Shown one piece after another: positions 23,537 through 35,655 of a stretch of DNA of 64,000 nucleotides (its first letter is position 1; each line of letters begins with the position of its first letter). The DNA lies in contig NC_089455.1 in NCBI RefSeq assembly GCF_026210795.1, positions 1,860,001 through 1,924,000 on the forward strand, in the 5' to 3' direction. The position numbers and the translations under genes are program-made. The stretch is from Rhizophagus irregularis. Its lineage: Eukaryota > Glomeromycota > Glomeromycetes > Glomerales > Glomeraceae. Below the pieces are notes generated by a model, which was not told the DNA's origin, did no database searches, and saw only the letters and a program-made list of their open reading frames with translations.

Positions 23537-24125
23537 CACTGGTAAAAAAATGATTTATCCAGGACCCCAGATATCTAATATAAAGGTCATAATGGACTTT
23601 TGGCCAAAAACACCCCTTTTTCCGCTGAAAGCTCAAAAAATCGTTTTTTGTAAATATCTCAGCATCCAGTAATTCAATTTTAATGAACTTTTTTTTTATT
23701 TTGTAGCCCTCATTTAGCTCTACAATTTAAAAAAAAAGTTCATCAAAATTGGACCACTGGATGCCGAGATATTTACAAAAAACGATTTTTTGAGCCCCTG
23801 AAAAATGGGCCAATCTGCCGAAAGTGTGACTTATGACCTGTTTTGGAGATATCCGGGGTCCTATTTATCCTACACATATCTTACACATATTGGGTACTCA
23901 AAATGTAGAAAATCATACATAAATAATACACATATCATACACATATCGGGTACTAATATATATATCATACATATATCAGGTACCTGATAGGTATACTATA
24001 TATATAAGTACCTGATATGTGTATGATATGTGTATTATTTGTGTATGATTTTCTACATTTTGAGTATCCGATATATGTAAGATATGTGTAGGATATGTGT
24101 AGGATAGACCATTTTTTTACCAGTG
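23537..24125. mobile_element. MITE family B, copy B2, carrying a nested A3
   Basis: CACTGGTAAAAAAATG ends with the 3-bp duplication CAA. After removing A3 and one 8-bp target copy the element is 279 bp, the same as B1 and B3. It is inserted in the last coding exon of the element N transposase, and its excision restores the frame there. Confidence 0.92.
23561..23862 (+). mobile_element. Palindromic MITE family A, copy A3
   Basis: Family A termini (one substitution in the left one: AGGACCCCAGATATCT) with the perfect 8-bp duplication ATTTATCC (23553-23560 and 23863-23870). The target is MITE B2, so A moved after B. Confidence 0.93.
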
Positions 24126-27100
24126 CAACAAATCGTCCTAAAATACTGTGTATTGGTATAATACAATCACGACTCAACTCATAAAAATCTTTCTTCCATA
24201 ATTCGATATTGCAGATATTTGTTCCATCTTTGTCAATTTGACAATATTAATGGTATTGACTTCTACGATCATCCGCTAGCTTATACCATCTGATAAATGC
24301 CAAATTGTATTTTACTGGCCCTATACCTGGTAAAACTATAGTATGTTCAAAAAAGAACTAGACCCGACCAGGAAAAATGTCAGTCATATTATTATCATCT
24401 AAAACAAATCGAGATAATATATTCGCTGATTTGGAGTGTCTTGCCGAAAATGTGGACCCAAATACTTCAGCGCCAAGCCTCAATCTACCAAATTGGTTAA
24501 CTTTTGGTAAACTGTTATTGAATTTAATGATGAAACGTGTATTTTTGATAGCGCCACAAAAGAATAATCATAAGCATTATTGTAATATTCTACTAATAAT
24601 TCTTGTACTTCTTGTGCAAGATTTATATTTTTTTCATTAGTTTAAGTAATGTTCCTGGAAAGGGTTTTGATCCTGTTCCTGCCTTTTCTTTTGCATTTTT
24701 CGACATTGATAGAAAGTCTGAATAATCCAACAAATCAAAATTGTCATATGCTGCAAGACTGCCAACAGTTTCTCTAAATGCGATATAAGGTAAACATGCC
24801 GAAAGATGTTGTTGGTTCCCAATGTTATGTAATAATAATTCATCAAAAAAAGCGTAATTTTGAACGATTCTAAGTAATTCTGGTTCTATATGTCGATTAC
24901 TATTATGTAAAGACCCTATAATAAATTCCGGTTAAATATATACATACATTAAATATCGCTAGAGTTATCAGAGAATTTTTAATTGGAATTATATTACCTA
25001 ATAAGCCATTCATTCTTTCAAAACTATAGCACCAAAATGAATATAGTGGGTTATAGTCAAATATGCATTCGCATATATGCAAGCATAAATGCATATTTGG
25101 CGTTATCTTTTCTGGTCCATAACTTCTTTCGGCAAGTTTTACCATGGATAAAAGGCATCTATACGCCTCTTCTAATATTGTCTTAGAAACAATCTGACAT
25201 ATGAGAATATTGCAAGCTCGTACAAAATATGACAATACTTTTCTATCATCTTCCTGAAGTAGATCCCAAGTGATAGTAGTAGCATATACAAGGATAAAGG
25301 TTTTCCATTGGTCGACAGTAAATCCCGAAAAACCTTCTCCCATTGCAATTTTACCTGGGATTTTACCGATATCCGATGGTAATTCTAGCTCATTGGCTCA
25401 TTCTTGCATAATCGCCAAATGATTTGATGTTAATCTACCTTTCTCAATCCACAGTCAGGTTACAATCTATTTAGCAATTTCCAGAAAAAGGCAGTGCATG
25501 GGATCGATAATAAGGAATTGAGCGGAGTTAAAGTAGGGTAAACGGTGCATTTCTGACCAACATACCAAATTCTTGGAAATATGTTTTTTTCGTGCATCTT
25601 CGGTGTTGCATTCTTTCCATAAACTAGTATTATTTTTTATTTCTTCGACATCTCTAGGCACAAACCATTGATCTATATCGGTAAATCCACCAAAGTTTGT
25701 CTTAAAGTTATTTTCTATATTGGCCCTTTTTTTACATCTATGACATGCAATACGGGTTGATATATGTCCGTAGAGCTTTCGTGCTGCTGGTATATCGCAT
25801 GCACAACATATTATTGCAGCTCATATATATTTACCGGTAGAGCTTTCATATGTACTAGATAGATCGATACCTTCCCACAATTCCATAAATTGATTGATTA
25901 TAGAAGCTAAATAATGATTCAATTGATGTAATTTTGGTTCATTAGGGCCAGGAATTAGTGCCAAAGTTATTATATTAGAAGTTTTAAACCTTTCGCTTTG
26001 TGGCAAATATAATTACATATAACTCCATGTATTACTATTGAGCATTGGTGAAAGGTTAGAACCAGTCAAGGTTCAACATAATTCCTAGATGACTATCCGA
26101 TACTTTGTGTCAGAAAAACGCTTGGTTATTTGTTGGATCTTTGAAATTTTTCCAAATTCTTCTATCGTATATATCTGATAACTCCTGATAATTATTGGGT
26201 CGAACTGTCCACTTCCTATAAAATTCTTCAAAACCTTTTTTATTATACAGTCGTTGTAATTAAAGTTTGATATTAGCGATTGGAAAAATAACTGAAGGGA
26301 TGGTCGATATTGGTTTATAGTCACTTGCTTTGTAATAATTGCATTACAAGGAGATTTTAAATTAGCCATCGGGTAATTCGGAAAGTCTTGATATGTATAA
26401 TGATATGGCTCATCAGTTGGCAAATCTTTTATCGCGTATAATTTGCAACATTTCTTGCAAGTTGCATATTTGATTGCTTGATCACTGACACCAAATAATT
26501 TGCGTGCCATATATAAAGATATCAGGAATTCTGAATAAGCAATTTTATCGTGCAAAATTAGCATATATCTCATAAATTTTATGAGAGAATTGGTAGCTGT
26601 ATCGGGTAACCGATATCTCTCTTGATATTTAAGAATCCAAATTACAATCCAATTGGTTAATATTTACAATTGGTATGTTGTCAAAATGATCTTCAATATC
26701 TGGAGCATCAAAATTGACAGTTTGTTCGTCATTATCATATTCTGAGTCAGATTCATTTTCATTACCATTATTGTCATCTTCATTGATATTTAAAAATTGT
26801 TCGATTAAAGATAACGAATAATTAATGTTACTAGTGTTGCCAACACTGTGCTTTTTGGATCTTTCTTTAACAAGAAAATTAAATTCTTGTTCCTGTTTAT
26901 CATCATTGCTATTATTGACATCTAACTCCATAAGATTATCGGGAACACCTACGTTAATATAAGATGATGTTTCTTCCTCAACTTGAGTATCAATTAAATT
27001 TCTCGATCTAAATTCTCTTTCTGTCATATACATTGCTTTTGTACGTGGGTCAACTTTTGCGCCTTTACATAAATTGCAATTGCATACTACATGTTATCTT

Positions 27101-27165
27101 GTTTTTACTTTAAATTTTTTTGAAATACTACTGTTTGTTATGCTTTTTCTTGATTTACGTGTCAT

Positions 27166-27530
27166 AGTAATTAAAGAAAGTTTCAGAATTAATTCTTACA
27201 ATTATTATCATTTACAATATCATCAATTTCAATAACAACAACTCGTAAAAATATCAGCTAAACTAGCTCGTAAAAATATTGGCTAAACTTGCTGATTGTA
27301 AAAATATCAGTAAACTCGTAAAAATATCAGTTAAATTAGCTCGTAATTAGTAACTTTTTAGTAGTTTATTAATAAATATAAGCTAACAAAATTTTTTCTT
27401 ATTAATTCTTCTTGCATAGACATATCAATAACTCAAAATTACGTGATGGGCGATAATTTAAAATTTGCTTTCACGATAGACATATTGTAACCCAAAAAGT
27501 TTAAAATCCTTTTGAATTTAACTACCAAGT
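27166..27530. repeat. Intergenic region of element N with short tandem repeats
   Basis: Directly upstream of the transposase start, CTCGTAAAAATATCAGCTAAA-like units recur about four times (27240-27350). This would be the shared promoter region between the transposase and the divergent accessory gene before element H inserted. Confidence 0.5.
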
Positions 27531-27699
27531 CAGTCAACTCTCTTTATAGTCACACATTTGGGACAGTCCATATTTGGTGATTATAAAGAGATGTGACTAT
27601 ATAAAAAATTTCTTATATTTGTATATCATAATTCCGGCCAAAAATTAACATAATTTTAGCCAGAATTCTACTTAAAACTTTATTGTATCGTAACTTCGC

Positions 27700-28197
27700 C
27701 AGTATTAATCGTAGAGAGATGATCTTACCGCCATTCGATTCGTCTTGATGAGACGGTTCTAATGGTATAAAATACGTCGAAATCCAATCACTAGATTAAT
27801 TTCCGAAATTAAAAAAATATTAATGGTTTTTGTGTATTAACTCTGTCAATATTGATCCTAGAAAGACGATCTTACTACCATTCGATTCGTCTTGATGAGA
27901 CGAATCTAATGGTATAAGATATATCGAAATCTAATCACTAGATCAATTTCCGAAATTAAAAAATATTAAATGGTTTTTAAGTAATAACTCCGCCAATATT
28001 AATCACAGAGAGATGTGAGCTTACCACCATTCGATTCGTCTCGATGAGGCGATTCCAACGAGCTATAAATCGTCTTTTTACAATCACTAGGTACTGAGAA
28101 ATCTAGCAAAATGTTAAATGGCGCAGTAAACGTAAATCAAGAAATATTATAATGCCAATGTTTAACATTTTGTTGAATAACTCGTCAGCCAGTGATC
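27700..28197. repeat. About 147-bp tandem repeat, continued after the retroelement cluster
   Basis: TTACCACCATTCGATTCGTC begins units at about 27725, 27872 and 28021, and a further unit continues at 35032. The retroelement cluster 28198-35031 therefore lies inside one repeat unit. Confidence 0.7.
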
Positions 28198-28212
28198 GGG
28201 AAAGGATAAAAC
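28198..28212 (+). repeat. 15-bp insertion-site motif, copy 1 of 7
   Basis: GGGAAAGGATAAAAC. Other copies: 29202-29216, 31510-31524, 32496-32510, 33405-33419 (one substitution), 34412-34426 and 35017-35031. Each is followed by T. The first copy is not preceded by any recognisable element end. Confidence 0.85.
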
Positions 28213-29201
28213 TAAGGGTTGGTCACCCTATCTCGGTGGTTAGTCACTGAGACCCTCATTAAGCCTGAGTATGGTGAGGTCGCAGGTTCGATTCCCATGA
28301 CCACGGAAATAAAAAGAATTTTACTGCGGACGCTACAACCAATAGCGTGAAGGTACAGGGGATTAGTGTAGTTGGACTGCATCATGGTGAATTAGTGTGT
28401 ACGGTTAGGCCGCACATTTCAACTAAGGGAAGTCAGGTGTCCTTCTAACGTTCCCGTGCCATTGGAGGCATTGGCGTGTGCGCAGTCCTGTTGCGAGGTC
28501 ACTACTATACTGGAGGGACTTCCATCCCTCCGGGTGGTCACTCCACGATACCACTTGGGGTCAGTAATGGCTAGATGGTCGTCCTAGATGGTAAAGCTGA
28601 GGGTGCAATGTCTTAGTGGTAGTTAGACCTTCTGTTAGGTCTTAGACCAACCAAGGTGTTCGTGCACAGAACAGGTAGCATGGCTATAGGGTTCGATTCC
28701 CTACTCCTTGGGTCCTGGTTGGTGATCCCTGGTGGTTGATACCCACCGTAATGGGTGATCCTGGATAGATGCCTGCTACTTCCTGTCTGAGTGGTCACTA
28801 CAAAGTATACCACTTGGGGTAAACAACTGTACTATCGGTGCTAGGTAATCGCGGGCTGTAGTGGCCTTTGAGTGAGACTTAGTACCTAACATGGTGGTAT
28901 GGAAGGGTACTAGATGGTTGATGTTACCTGTCGAAAGTCCTCTATGAAAGTAGATGCTCTCTAAAGGTCGTTAAATAAATTGAGTATCAGTATCATGCAA
29001 TGGGTATAGGATGAGTAGGCGGCGTGTACCTAGCTTCAGATCAGCCTAAAATGGCCCGATGGGGGATGTCTTCTATAGTGGTGCTGTTACCTGAGGAATT
29101 AAGTACTCGGTATAATGGTTGCCCAGTGAAGATGATAGGACACAGACCCGAGATTAGTCTCATAAGAGGCAATGGGTGGTCTGGCCGTAAACACTAGCAA
29201 A
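28213..29201 (+). mobile_element. SINE-like unit 1 with tRNA-like head
   Basis: About 0.99 kb. The first 100 bases can fold like a tRNA: GGTCA and TGACC could pair as acceptor arms, TCGGTGGTTAGTCACTGAG resembles an A box, and GGTTCGATTCC is a perfect B box. A second A-box/B-box-like pair (TTAGTGGTAGTTAGACC ... GGTTCGATTCCC) lies about 390 bp further on, so the unit may be a dimer of tRNA-like modules. The remainder is non-coding. RNA polymerase III transcription is inferred. It ends at an insertion-site motif. Confidence 0.65.
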
Positions 29202-29216
29202 GGGAAAGGATAAAAC

Positions 29217-31509
29217 TGCCTTCCCTCATGATCACACACAGTGTTCATCTTACACTTTCACAATACGTACCATCCTGGATGGACGGATACGTCCTGCTCG
29301 AAATGTTAGCTCTAACCGTTTATATTCTATTCGACGAGGCAACTGTTACTTCCTTTTGGACCCCACTCCTGATTCGGATAATTGTTATTCGATTCATACC
29401 AATTCTCCTCTTCTTTCAACTACTGATCCCTTTCAATTTACATCTGATCGTCCTTCTCCTAACTTAAAATTTATTTTATCAAAATTTTTAACCTTTTTCT
29501 TTTACCGACAAAACTGTATTCCCTCTCATGCTCGACGTAAATATTTTAATAGATTACGCCAGCTTTTATTAACACAACGTGTTACCTCTCTTGCTCGTTG
29601 GTCATCTTCTCATCGTAATAATAGACGTACTCGTACTTTTATTCAATTTCGATATCATCAATCTTGCTTTTACCTTGGCCTTTATTTTGGTTGTCCGTTT
29701 TGCAAGATCTTCCTGCTGCATATGTTATGTCTCGAATTTCGTCGTACTTGTCATATTCGCTGACAAAAAACTTGTTCAGCACCTCCCCCTCCTTCTTCCC
29801 CTCCTTTCAGTTTACCTTGTAACCGTGTGTCTAAAAGACATGCTGATGGTTTTTATAAAGACGTAACTTCCCGACGCCTAGGAATTTCCTACCGCAAATC
29901 TTATGCTTTTCACCATGTTCTTGAGGACGACAATGGTTCACTTTCTGCACGAACTCTTATCTCATATTCTGCTCACCAATCCATCTCCCACCCTACGAAG
30001 AAACAACTTGCCCGTCAAGTACGCCATAAAGACCTTTTATCAGACCGGAGTAAATTTTCACGACATGTTGTTGCCCCCACGTCTTCTTGACTCTTCTATG
30101 TGGATGAAAGCTCACCAAGGATCCTGCTATGGTCGATTGCTCCTCCTCCTATAATTTGACTATGTCTACTACTGATTACTCAATTGTTCAGGTATACGTA
30201 ATCTTGTATCCTCGCGTCCTGATGTTTCCTTCTGTTTGAAAGAACGTTCGCATCAATCTTCAGTTGCGTTCGTTTCTTCTAAGTTTACGGGTTCTATCCA
30301 AAAAGTGATTTTGAATCCCTCTTCTGTAGTTGCAAGTCATTTTATTACTAACAAACCCACCTCTGGTCCTTTTGTTGGTCCAAACTGCCCTGTTATTGAT
30401 TATCAAGATTTCAAAACTCTTGGCTTTAGTCGTTCCATTATTGATATGGTCCGAAGGATACTCTCGAATAGTGCTTCCATTTATGTACCTTCTTACAATT
30501 TCCTCTGGTTATTAATTTCCAAGCACAATACTTCTTCGGTATCAAAGAAGTATCTTCGCGATGCCATCCAATCTGTTATCACCAAATCGGCCTCCTCTTC
30601 AACATTTTCACAATTTTGGAACAGTGATACACGGTTTTCTTTCAAACTAGGTCGTGTTAAACCTTGTGATATCTTATCATTATTGGATGTTTGTGCACCT
30701 TGGTTTGATTCACATCCTTACCCCCGCTCCTTCTGATTTTCGATCACAGTGGGTTTTACCCGCTGATTTTGTTCATCCTACTTTCTTAATGCGCTAATTG
30801 CGCTAGTTCCCTTTTAATTAATTACTTTCTTTTACTTTCTTTTAATCATCTTCCCTTTTTCACTTCTTTTATGCTTATTTTAAGCTTTCCTATTTCCTTT
30901 CTCTTTATGAATACAAATTTTATCATTCTGTATCGGAAATTTATATACAGCGCTTTTGCGATTGATGAATTTACTTTATTGAATTACAAATTTTTACAAC
31001 ATTTTATGTCAGCCAGAATTTACACATAAAACTTCGGTTAAAGATTAATTCGACTAGCTTGCTAGTGAGCCCATCTACAAATTCTTTCCCTAATACTACT
31101 TCTCCACAACAACACAACTCTTCTTTGGCGTCAGTTTCTCAGGATTCCTGGATTTCTTGGATATCCTCTTCTATAATTCGGGGTGGATCTTGGATCTCGC
31201 ACTTGGATTTTCTGCGCCGCTTAACAGTTCAACCTCTTAGGATCTCTTTCTGGTAACGGACTGGATTTTTGGATGTTGGATAGTTAGGCTCATTCACTCT
31301 TCGGGTAAAGTTGGGGTATGCGATTCTGTAATAGTTCAGCTTTTCTTTGCTTTAATTTTATTTTAGTTTAGATTTCTTTACTTGTATGAGTCGTGAAGCT
31401 ACTCTTTTTATTTTTTATTAGTTTATTTTCTTATTTTTGTAATATTGTTCGATTATTTTTCGAAGTCCAAAATATAAATAAAAGATAAAGTCATAAGACT
31501 GTTTGCACA
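29217..31509 (+). pseudogene. Non-LTR retroelement lacking RT, internally deleted
   Basis: Lies exactly between two insertion-site motifs. Plus-strand coding-like sequence occurs in several frames (29356-29763, 29827-30090, 30236-30736, the last 166 codons and the cleanest), with no RT motif. The last about 460 bases match LINE fragment 2 (34556-35016) closely and look like a 3' UTR (GTCATAAGACTGTTTGCACA just before the motif). I read it as a non-LTR element that keeps an ORF1-like part and the 3' end but has lost the enzyme. The ORF1 identity is a guess. Confidence 0.5.
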
Positions 31510-31524
31510 GGGAAAGGATAAAAC

Positions 31525-32495
31525 TAAGGGTTGGTCACCCTATCTCTGTGGTTAGTCACTGAGACCCTCATTAAGCCCGAGAGGTGAGTCGCAGTTCGAT
31601 TCCCACGACCACGGAAATAAAAAGAATTTTACTGCGGACGCTACAACCAATAGCGCGAAGGTACAGGGATTAGTGTAGCGACTGCATCACGGTGAATTAG
31701 TGTGTACGGTTAGGCCGCACATTTCAGTAAGGGTCGTGGTGTCCTTCGTTACGTATGAGGCCGTTGGCATGTGCGCAGTCCTGTCTTGAGGTCGGCTACT
31801 ATACGGCAGGGGGACTTCCCTGTACAGGGTGAAGTTCAGCTGAATACCACTTGGGGTCAGTAATGGTAGATGGTCGTCCATAGATGGTAAAGCTGAGGGT
31901 GCAATGTCTTAGTGGTAGTTAGACCTTCTGTTAGGTCTTAGGCCAGCCAAGGTGTTCGTGCGCAGAACGGTAGCATGGTTATGGGGTTCGATTTCCCACT
32001 TCTTGGGTCCTGGTTGGTGATCCGGTGGTTGATACCCACCATAAGGGGTAATCCTGGACAGAAGCCTGCTACTTCCTGTCGAGTGGTCACTACATAAGTA
32101 TACCACTTGGGGTAAACAACTGTACTATCGGTGCTAGGTAATCGCGGGCTGTAGTGGCTTTGAGGTGTGAGCACCTCGTACCTAAAATGGTGGTATGGAA
32201 GGGTGCTTAGATGGTTGATGTTACCTGTCGAAAGTCCTCCATGAAAGTAGGTGTTCTCTAAAGGTCGTAAAATAAATTGAGTACCAGTATCATGCAATGG
32301 ATTAAGGATGAGTAGGCGGCGTGTACCTGCTTCAGATCAGCCTAAAATGGCTCGATGGGGGATGTCTTCTACATGGTGCTGTTACCTGAAGAATTAATAC
32401 TCGGTTTAATGGTTGCCTATTGAAGATGATAGGACACAGACCCGAGATTAGTCTCATAAGAGGCAATGGGTGGTCTGGCCGTAAACAATAGCAAA
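31525..32495 (+). mobile_element. SINE-like unit 2
   Basis: Full-length copy of unit 1 with scattered indels, starting TAAGGGTTGGTCACC and ending just before an insertion-site motif. Frames open on the opposite strand are only a by-product of the repeat. Confidence 0.65.
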
Positions 32496-32510
32496 GGGAA
32501 AGGATAAAAC

Positions 32511-33404
32511 TCATGACCACGGAAATAAAAAGAATTTTACTGCGGACGCTACAACCAATAGCGTGAAGGTACAGGGATTAGTGTAGTTGGACTGCATCAT
32601 GGTGAATTAGTGTGTACGGTTAGGCCGCACATTTCAACTAAGGGTCATGGTGTCCTTCTAGCGTTCCCTATGAGGCCATTAGCATGTGCGCAGTCCTGTC
32701 CTTTGAGGTCGGCTACTATACGCTGGGGGCTGTGCAGGTGGTGACTTCGCGATACCAGCTTTGGGGTCAGTAATGGCTAGATGGTCGTCCTAGATGGTAA
32801 AGCTGAGGGTGCAATGTCTTAGTGGTAGTTAGACCTTCTGTTAGGTCTTAGGCCAACCAAGGTGTTCGTGCGCGGAACAGGTAGCATGGTTATGGGGTTC
32901 GATTGCTTCTTTGGGTACTGGTTGGTGATCATGGTGGTTGATACCCGCCATAAGGGGTGATCCTGGACAGAAGCCTGCTACTTCCTGTCTGAGTGGTCAC
33001 TACATAAGTATACCACTTGGGGTAAACAACTGTACTATCGGTGCTAGGTAATCGCGGGCTGTAGTGGCTTTGAGTGAGACCTCGTACCTAAAATGGTGGT
33101 ATGGAAGGGTATTAGATGGTTGATGTTACCTGTCGAAAGTCCTCCATGAAAGTAGGTGCTCTCTAAAGGTCGTAAAATAAATTGAATACCAGTATCATGC
33201 AATGGATTAAGGATGAGTAGGCGGCGTGTCTGCACGCTTCGAGATCAGCCTAAAATGGCTCGATGGGGGATATCTTCTACATGGTGCTGTTACGTGAGGA
33301 ATTAAGTACTCGGTTTAATGGTTGCCTATTGAAGATGATAGGACACAGACCCGAGATTAGTCTCATAAGAGGCAATGGGTGGTCTGGCCGTAAACAATAG
33401 CAAA
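32511..33404 (+). mobile_element. SINE-like unit 3, 5'-truncated
   Basis: Starts at the internal TCATGACCACGG of the unit and so lacks the first tRNA-like head, while the 3' end is complete. 5' truncation with an intact 3' end is the usual mark of target-primed reverse transcription. Confidence 0.65.
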
Positions 33405-33419
33405 GGGAAAAGATAAAAC

Positions 33420-34411
33420 TCAGGGTTGGTCACCCTATTTCGGTGGTTAGTCACTGAGACCCTCATTAAGCCTGAGTATGGTGAGGTCGCAGGTTCGATT
33501 CTCATGACCACGGAAATAAAAAGAATTTTACTGCGGACGCTACAACCAATAGCGTGAAGGTACAGGGATTAGTGTAGTTGGACTGCATCATGGTGAATTA
33601 GTGTGTACGGTTAGGCGCACATTTCAGTACCCAGGGTCGTGGTGTCCTTGCGTTCACCTTGAGGCCCGATGGCATGTGCGCAGTCCTTGTCAGCCCAGGG
33701 TCGCTACTATACCTTGGGGGGGACTTCCTGTCCGGGTGGTGGCAGCTACGATACCGCTTGGGGTCAGTAATGGCTAGATGGCCATCCTAGATGGTAAAGC
33801 TGAGGGTGCAATGTGCGAGTGGTAGTTAGACCTTACTGTTGGAGGTCTTAGACCAAGCGAGGTGTTCGTGCGCAGGGGAACAGGTAGCGTGGCTATGGGG
33901 TTCGATTTCCTACTCCTTGGGTCCTGGTTGGTGATCCCTGGTGGTTGATACCCACCATAAGGGGTGATCCTGGACAGAAGCCTGCTACTTCCTGTCCAGA
34001 GTGGTCGCTACAAAGTATACCAGTAGGGGTAAACAACTGTACTATCGGTGCTAGGTAATTACGGGCTGTAGTGGCGCTTTGAGTGAGGCTTAGTACCTAA
34101 AATGGTGGTATGGAAGGTACTAGATGGTTGATGTTACCTGTCGAAAGTCCTCCATGAAAGTAGATGCTCTCTAAAGGTCGTTAAATAAATTGAGTATCAG
34201 TATCATACAATAGGTATAGGATGAATAGGCGGCGTGTCTACTGCTTCAGATCAGCCTAAATGGCCCGATGGGGGATGTCTTCTATAGTGGTGCTGTTACC
34301 TGAGGAATTAAGTACTCGGTTTAATGGTTGCCCATTGAAGATGATAGGACACAGACCCGAGATTAGTCTCATAAGAGGCAATGGGTGGTCTGGCCGTAAA
34401 ACACTTGCAAA
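33420..34411 (+). mobile_element. SINE-like unit 4
   Basis: Full-length copy starting TCAGGGTTGGTCACC, directly after the variant motif GGGAAAAGATAAAAC, and ending at the next motif. Confidence 0.65.
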
Positions 34412-34426
34412 GGGAAAGGATAAAAC

Positions 34427-35016
34427 TCACTTTCCTCTCTCTGTCATATACAAGATTATTTCTCCTTTCCTTAATGACTTCCAAGTCGAATTGTATGGTG
34501 AAATTTGGCTGTGTCGGAATGTTCTTTTCCATGCTTGAGAAGAGTCGCAGGGTATCTCGGCTGCTTCCAAATTACGTGGCCCATCTATAAATTCTTCTCC
34601 TATTGTTTCTTCTCCGCATACAAATAACTCTTCTTTGGCGACAGTTTCTCAGGATTCTGGATTTCTTGGATATCCTCTTCTATAATTCGGGGTGGATCAT
34701 GGATCTCGCACTTGGATTTTTTGCGCCGCTTAACAGTTCAACCTCTTAGGATTTCTTTCTGGTAACGGACTGGATTTTTGGATGTTAGATAGTTGACTCA
34801 CACTGGCCTTCGGGTAAAGTTAGGGTATGCGATTCTGTAATAGTCTAGTTTTTCTTTGCTTTAATTTTATTTTAGTTTAGATTTCTTTACTTGTATGAGT
34901 CGTGAAGCTACTCTTTTTATTTTTATTAGTTTATTTTCTTATTTTTGTAATATTGTTCGTTTGAATTTTCGATGTTAAAATATAAATAAAAATAAAGTCA
35001 TAAGACTGTTTGCACA
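34427..35016 (+). mobile_element. LINE fragment 2, 5'-truncated
   Basis: The first 130 bases read like the C-terminus of a LINE polyprotein (FQVELYGEIWLCRNVLFHA, then a stop). The rest is a 3' UTR nearly identical to 31050-31509. It ends in GTTTGCACA before the last insertion-site motif. Confidence 0.65.
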
Positions 35017-35312
35017 GGGAAAGGATAAAACTACCACCATTCGATTCGTCTTAGTGAGACGATTCTAACAAGTTATGATACATCTTTGTACGATTATTAG
35101 ATGCCAAGTTATTTAATATATTCTTTATATAACTGTGATTATAAATGGTTCTTTTTAATATAAGATTTTTGAGGATAGGTGTGATAGTGACTATAGATAG
35201 ATTGTGACTATATAGGATAGATTTTAATAATAAAGTGTTTTGAACATTCAACTGGTGTGACTATATAGTAGAATGTGACTATAACGGGAGTGACTATAGA
35301 GGGAGTTGACTG

Positions 35313-35655
35313 TAACTATATTAGACTAATTAGACTAATAACAATACAAAAATATTTATTAAATATGATTATGTGAGTTTAATTTAAAGAACACAGGAAA
35401 ATATAGTTATGTGAGACTATTCAGAAAATACATAATTATACAAAAAAATAATAAGGTTCACTTTTACGTTCAAAAATAAATTCTATATTTTATCTCTTTT
35501 AATTGCGTTCAAAAATAAATTTTACATTTTATCTAACATTATGCGCACCCCAAGAGCCTTCAAAATTAATCAATTTTCCAAAAAAAAGTTTATTTCTAGT
35601 TCAAATCGAAATAGAGAAAAAAAAGTTTTAAAATTTTAAATACGAAACGCAGAAA
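35313..35655. other. 5' region of the RS-rich accessory gene
   Basis: AT-rich sequence after the right end of element H. Three direct repeats of (TTC)AAAAATAAATT(C/T)TA(T/C)ATTTTATCT occur at about 35480-35540. No gene. Confidence 0.4.

Larger units (their letters stand above)
23454..27165 (-). pseudogene. CACTA/Plavaka-type transposase of element N, decayed
   Basis: The minus-strand start is MTRKSRKS at 27165, followed within 40 codons by a C-x-C-x-x-C motif (CNCNLC), as in element M. Next come an acidic region (27033-26629), a Cys-pair zinc-like segment (CKKCCKLYA, about 26440), a conserved core (26006-25821, LALIPGPNEPKLHQLNHYL), the hallmark LIIDPMHCLFLEIAK near 25480, GEGFSGFTVDQWK near 25330, PNMHLCLHI and SFERMNGLLGNI near 25030, and the C-terminus DCIIPIHSILGRFV near 24130. 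MITE B2, with A3 inside it, interrupts the last exon; without it the frame runs on through KNPKEYLSVIPINRK to the stop at 23454. Many stops and frameshifts are present. Its accessory gene is probably the RS-rich gene at 35650-37130, now separated by element H. Confidence 0.85.
27531..35312. mobile_element. Element H with Tc1/pogo-like ends
   Basis: The left end CAGTCAACTCTCTTTATAGT is matched by the right end (reverse complement CAGTCAACTCCCTCTATAGT). Further ATAGTCAC words are repeated just inside both ends. CAGTCAA ends are typical of Tc1/mariner-pogo elements. The right flank begins TA, but the left flank is GT, so a TA duplication is not intact. The 7.8-kb interior holds a 147-bp repeat and the LINE/SINE-like cluster; no transposase was seen inside. 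Confidence 0.55.

Noticed and set aside
28213-28310. A functional tRNA gene
   Set aside because: A and B boxes and pairing ends are present, but the anticodon arm is irregular and the sequence is the head of a dispersed repeat.
31687-33511. Minus-strand frames of up to 119 codons in the SINE-like units
   Set aside because: They recur in every unit with different breaks and run opposite to the tRNA-like promoters; they are shadows of the repeat.
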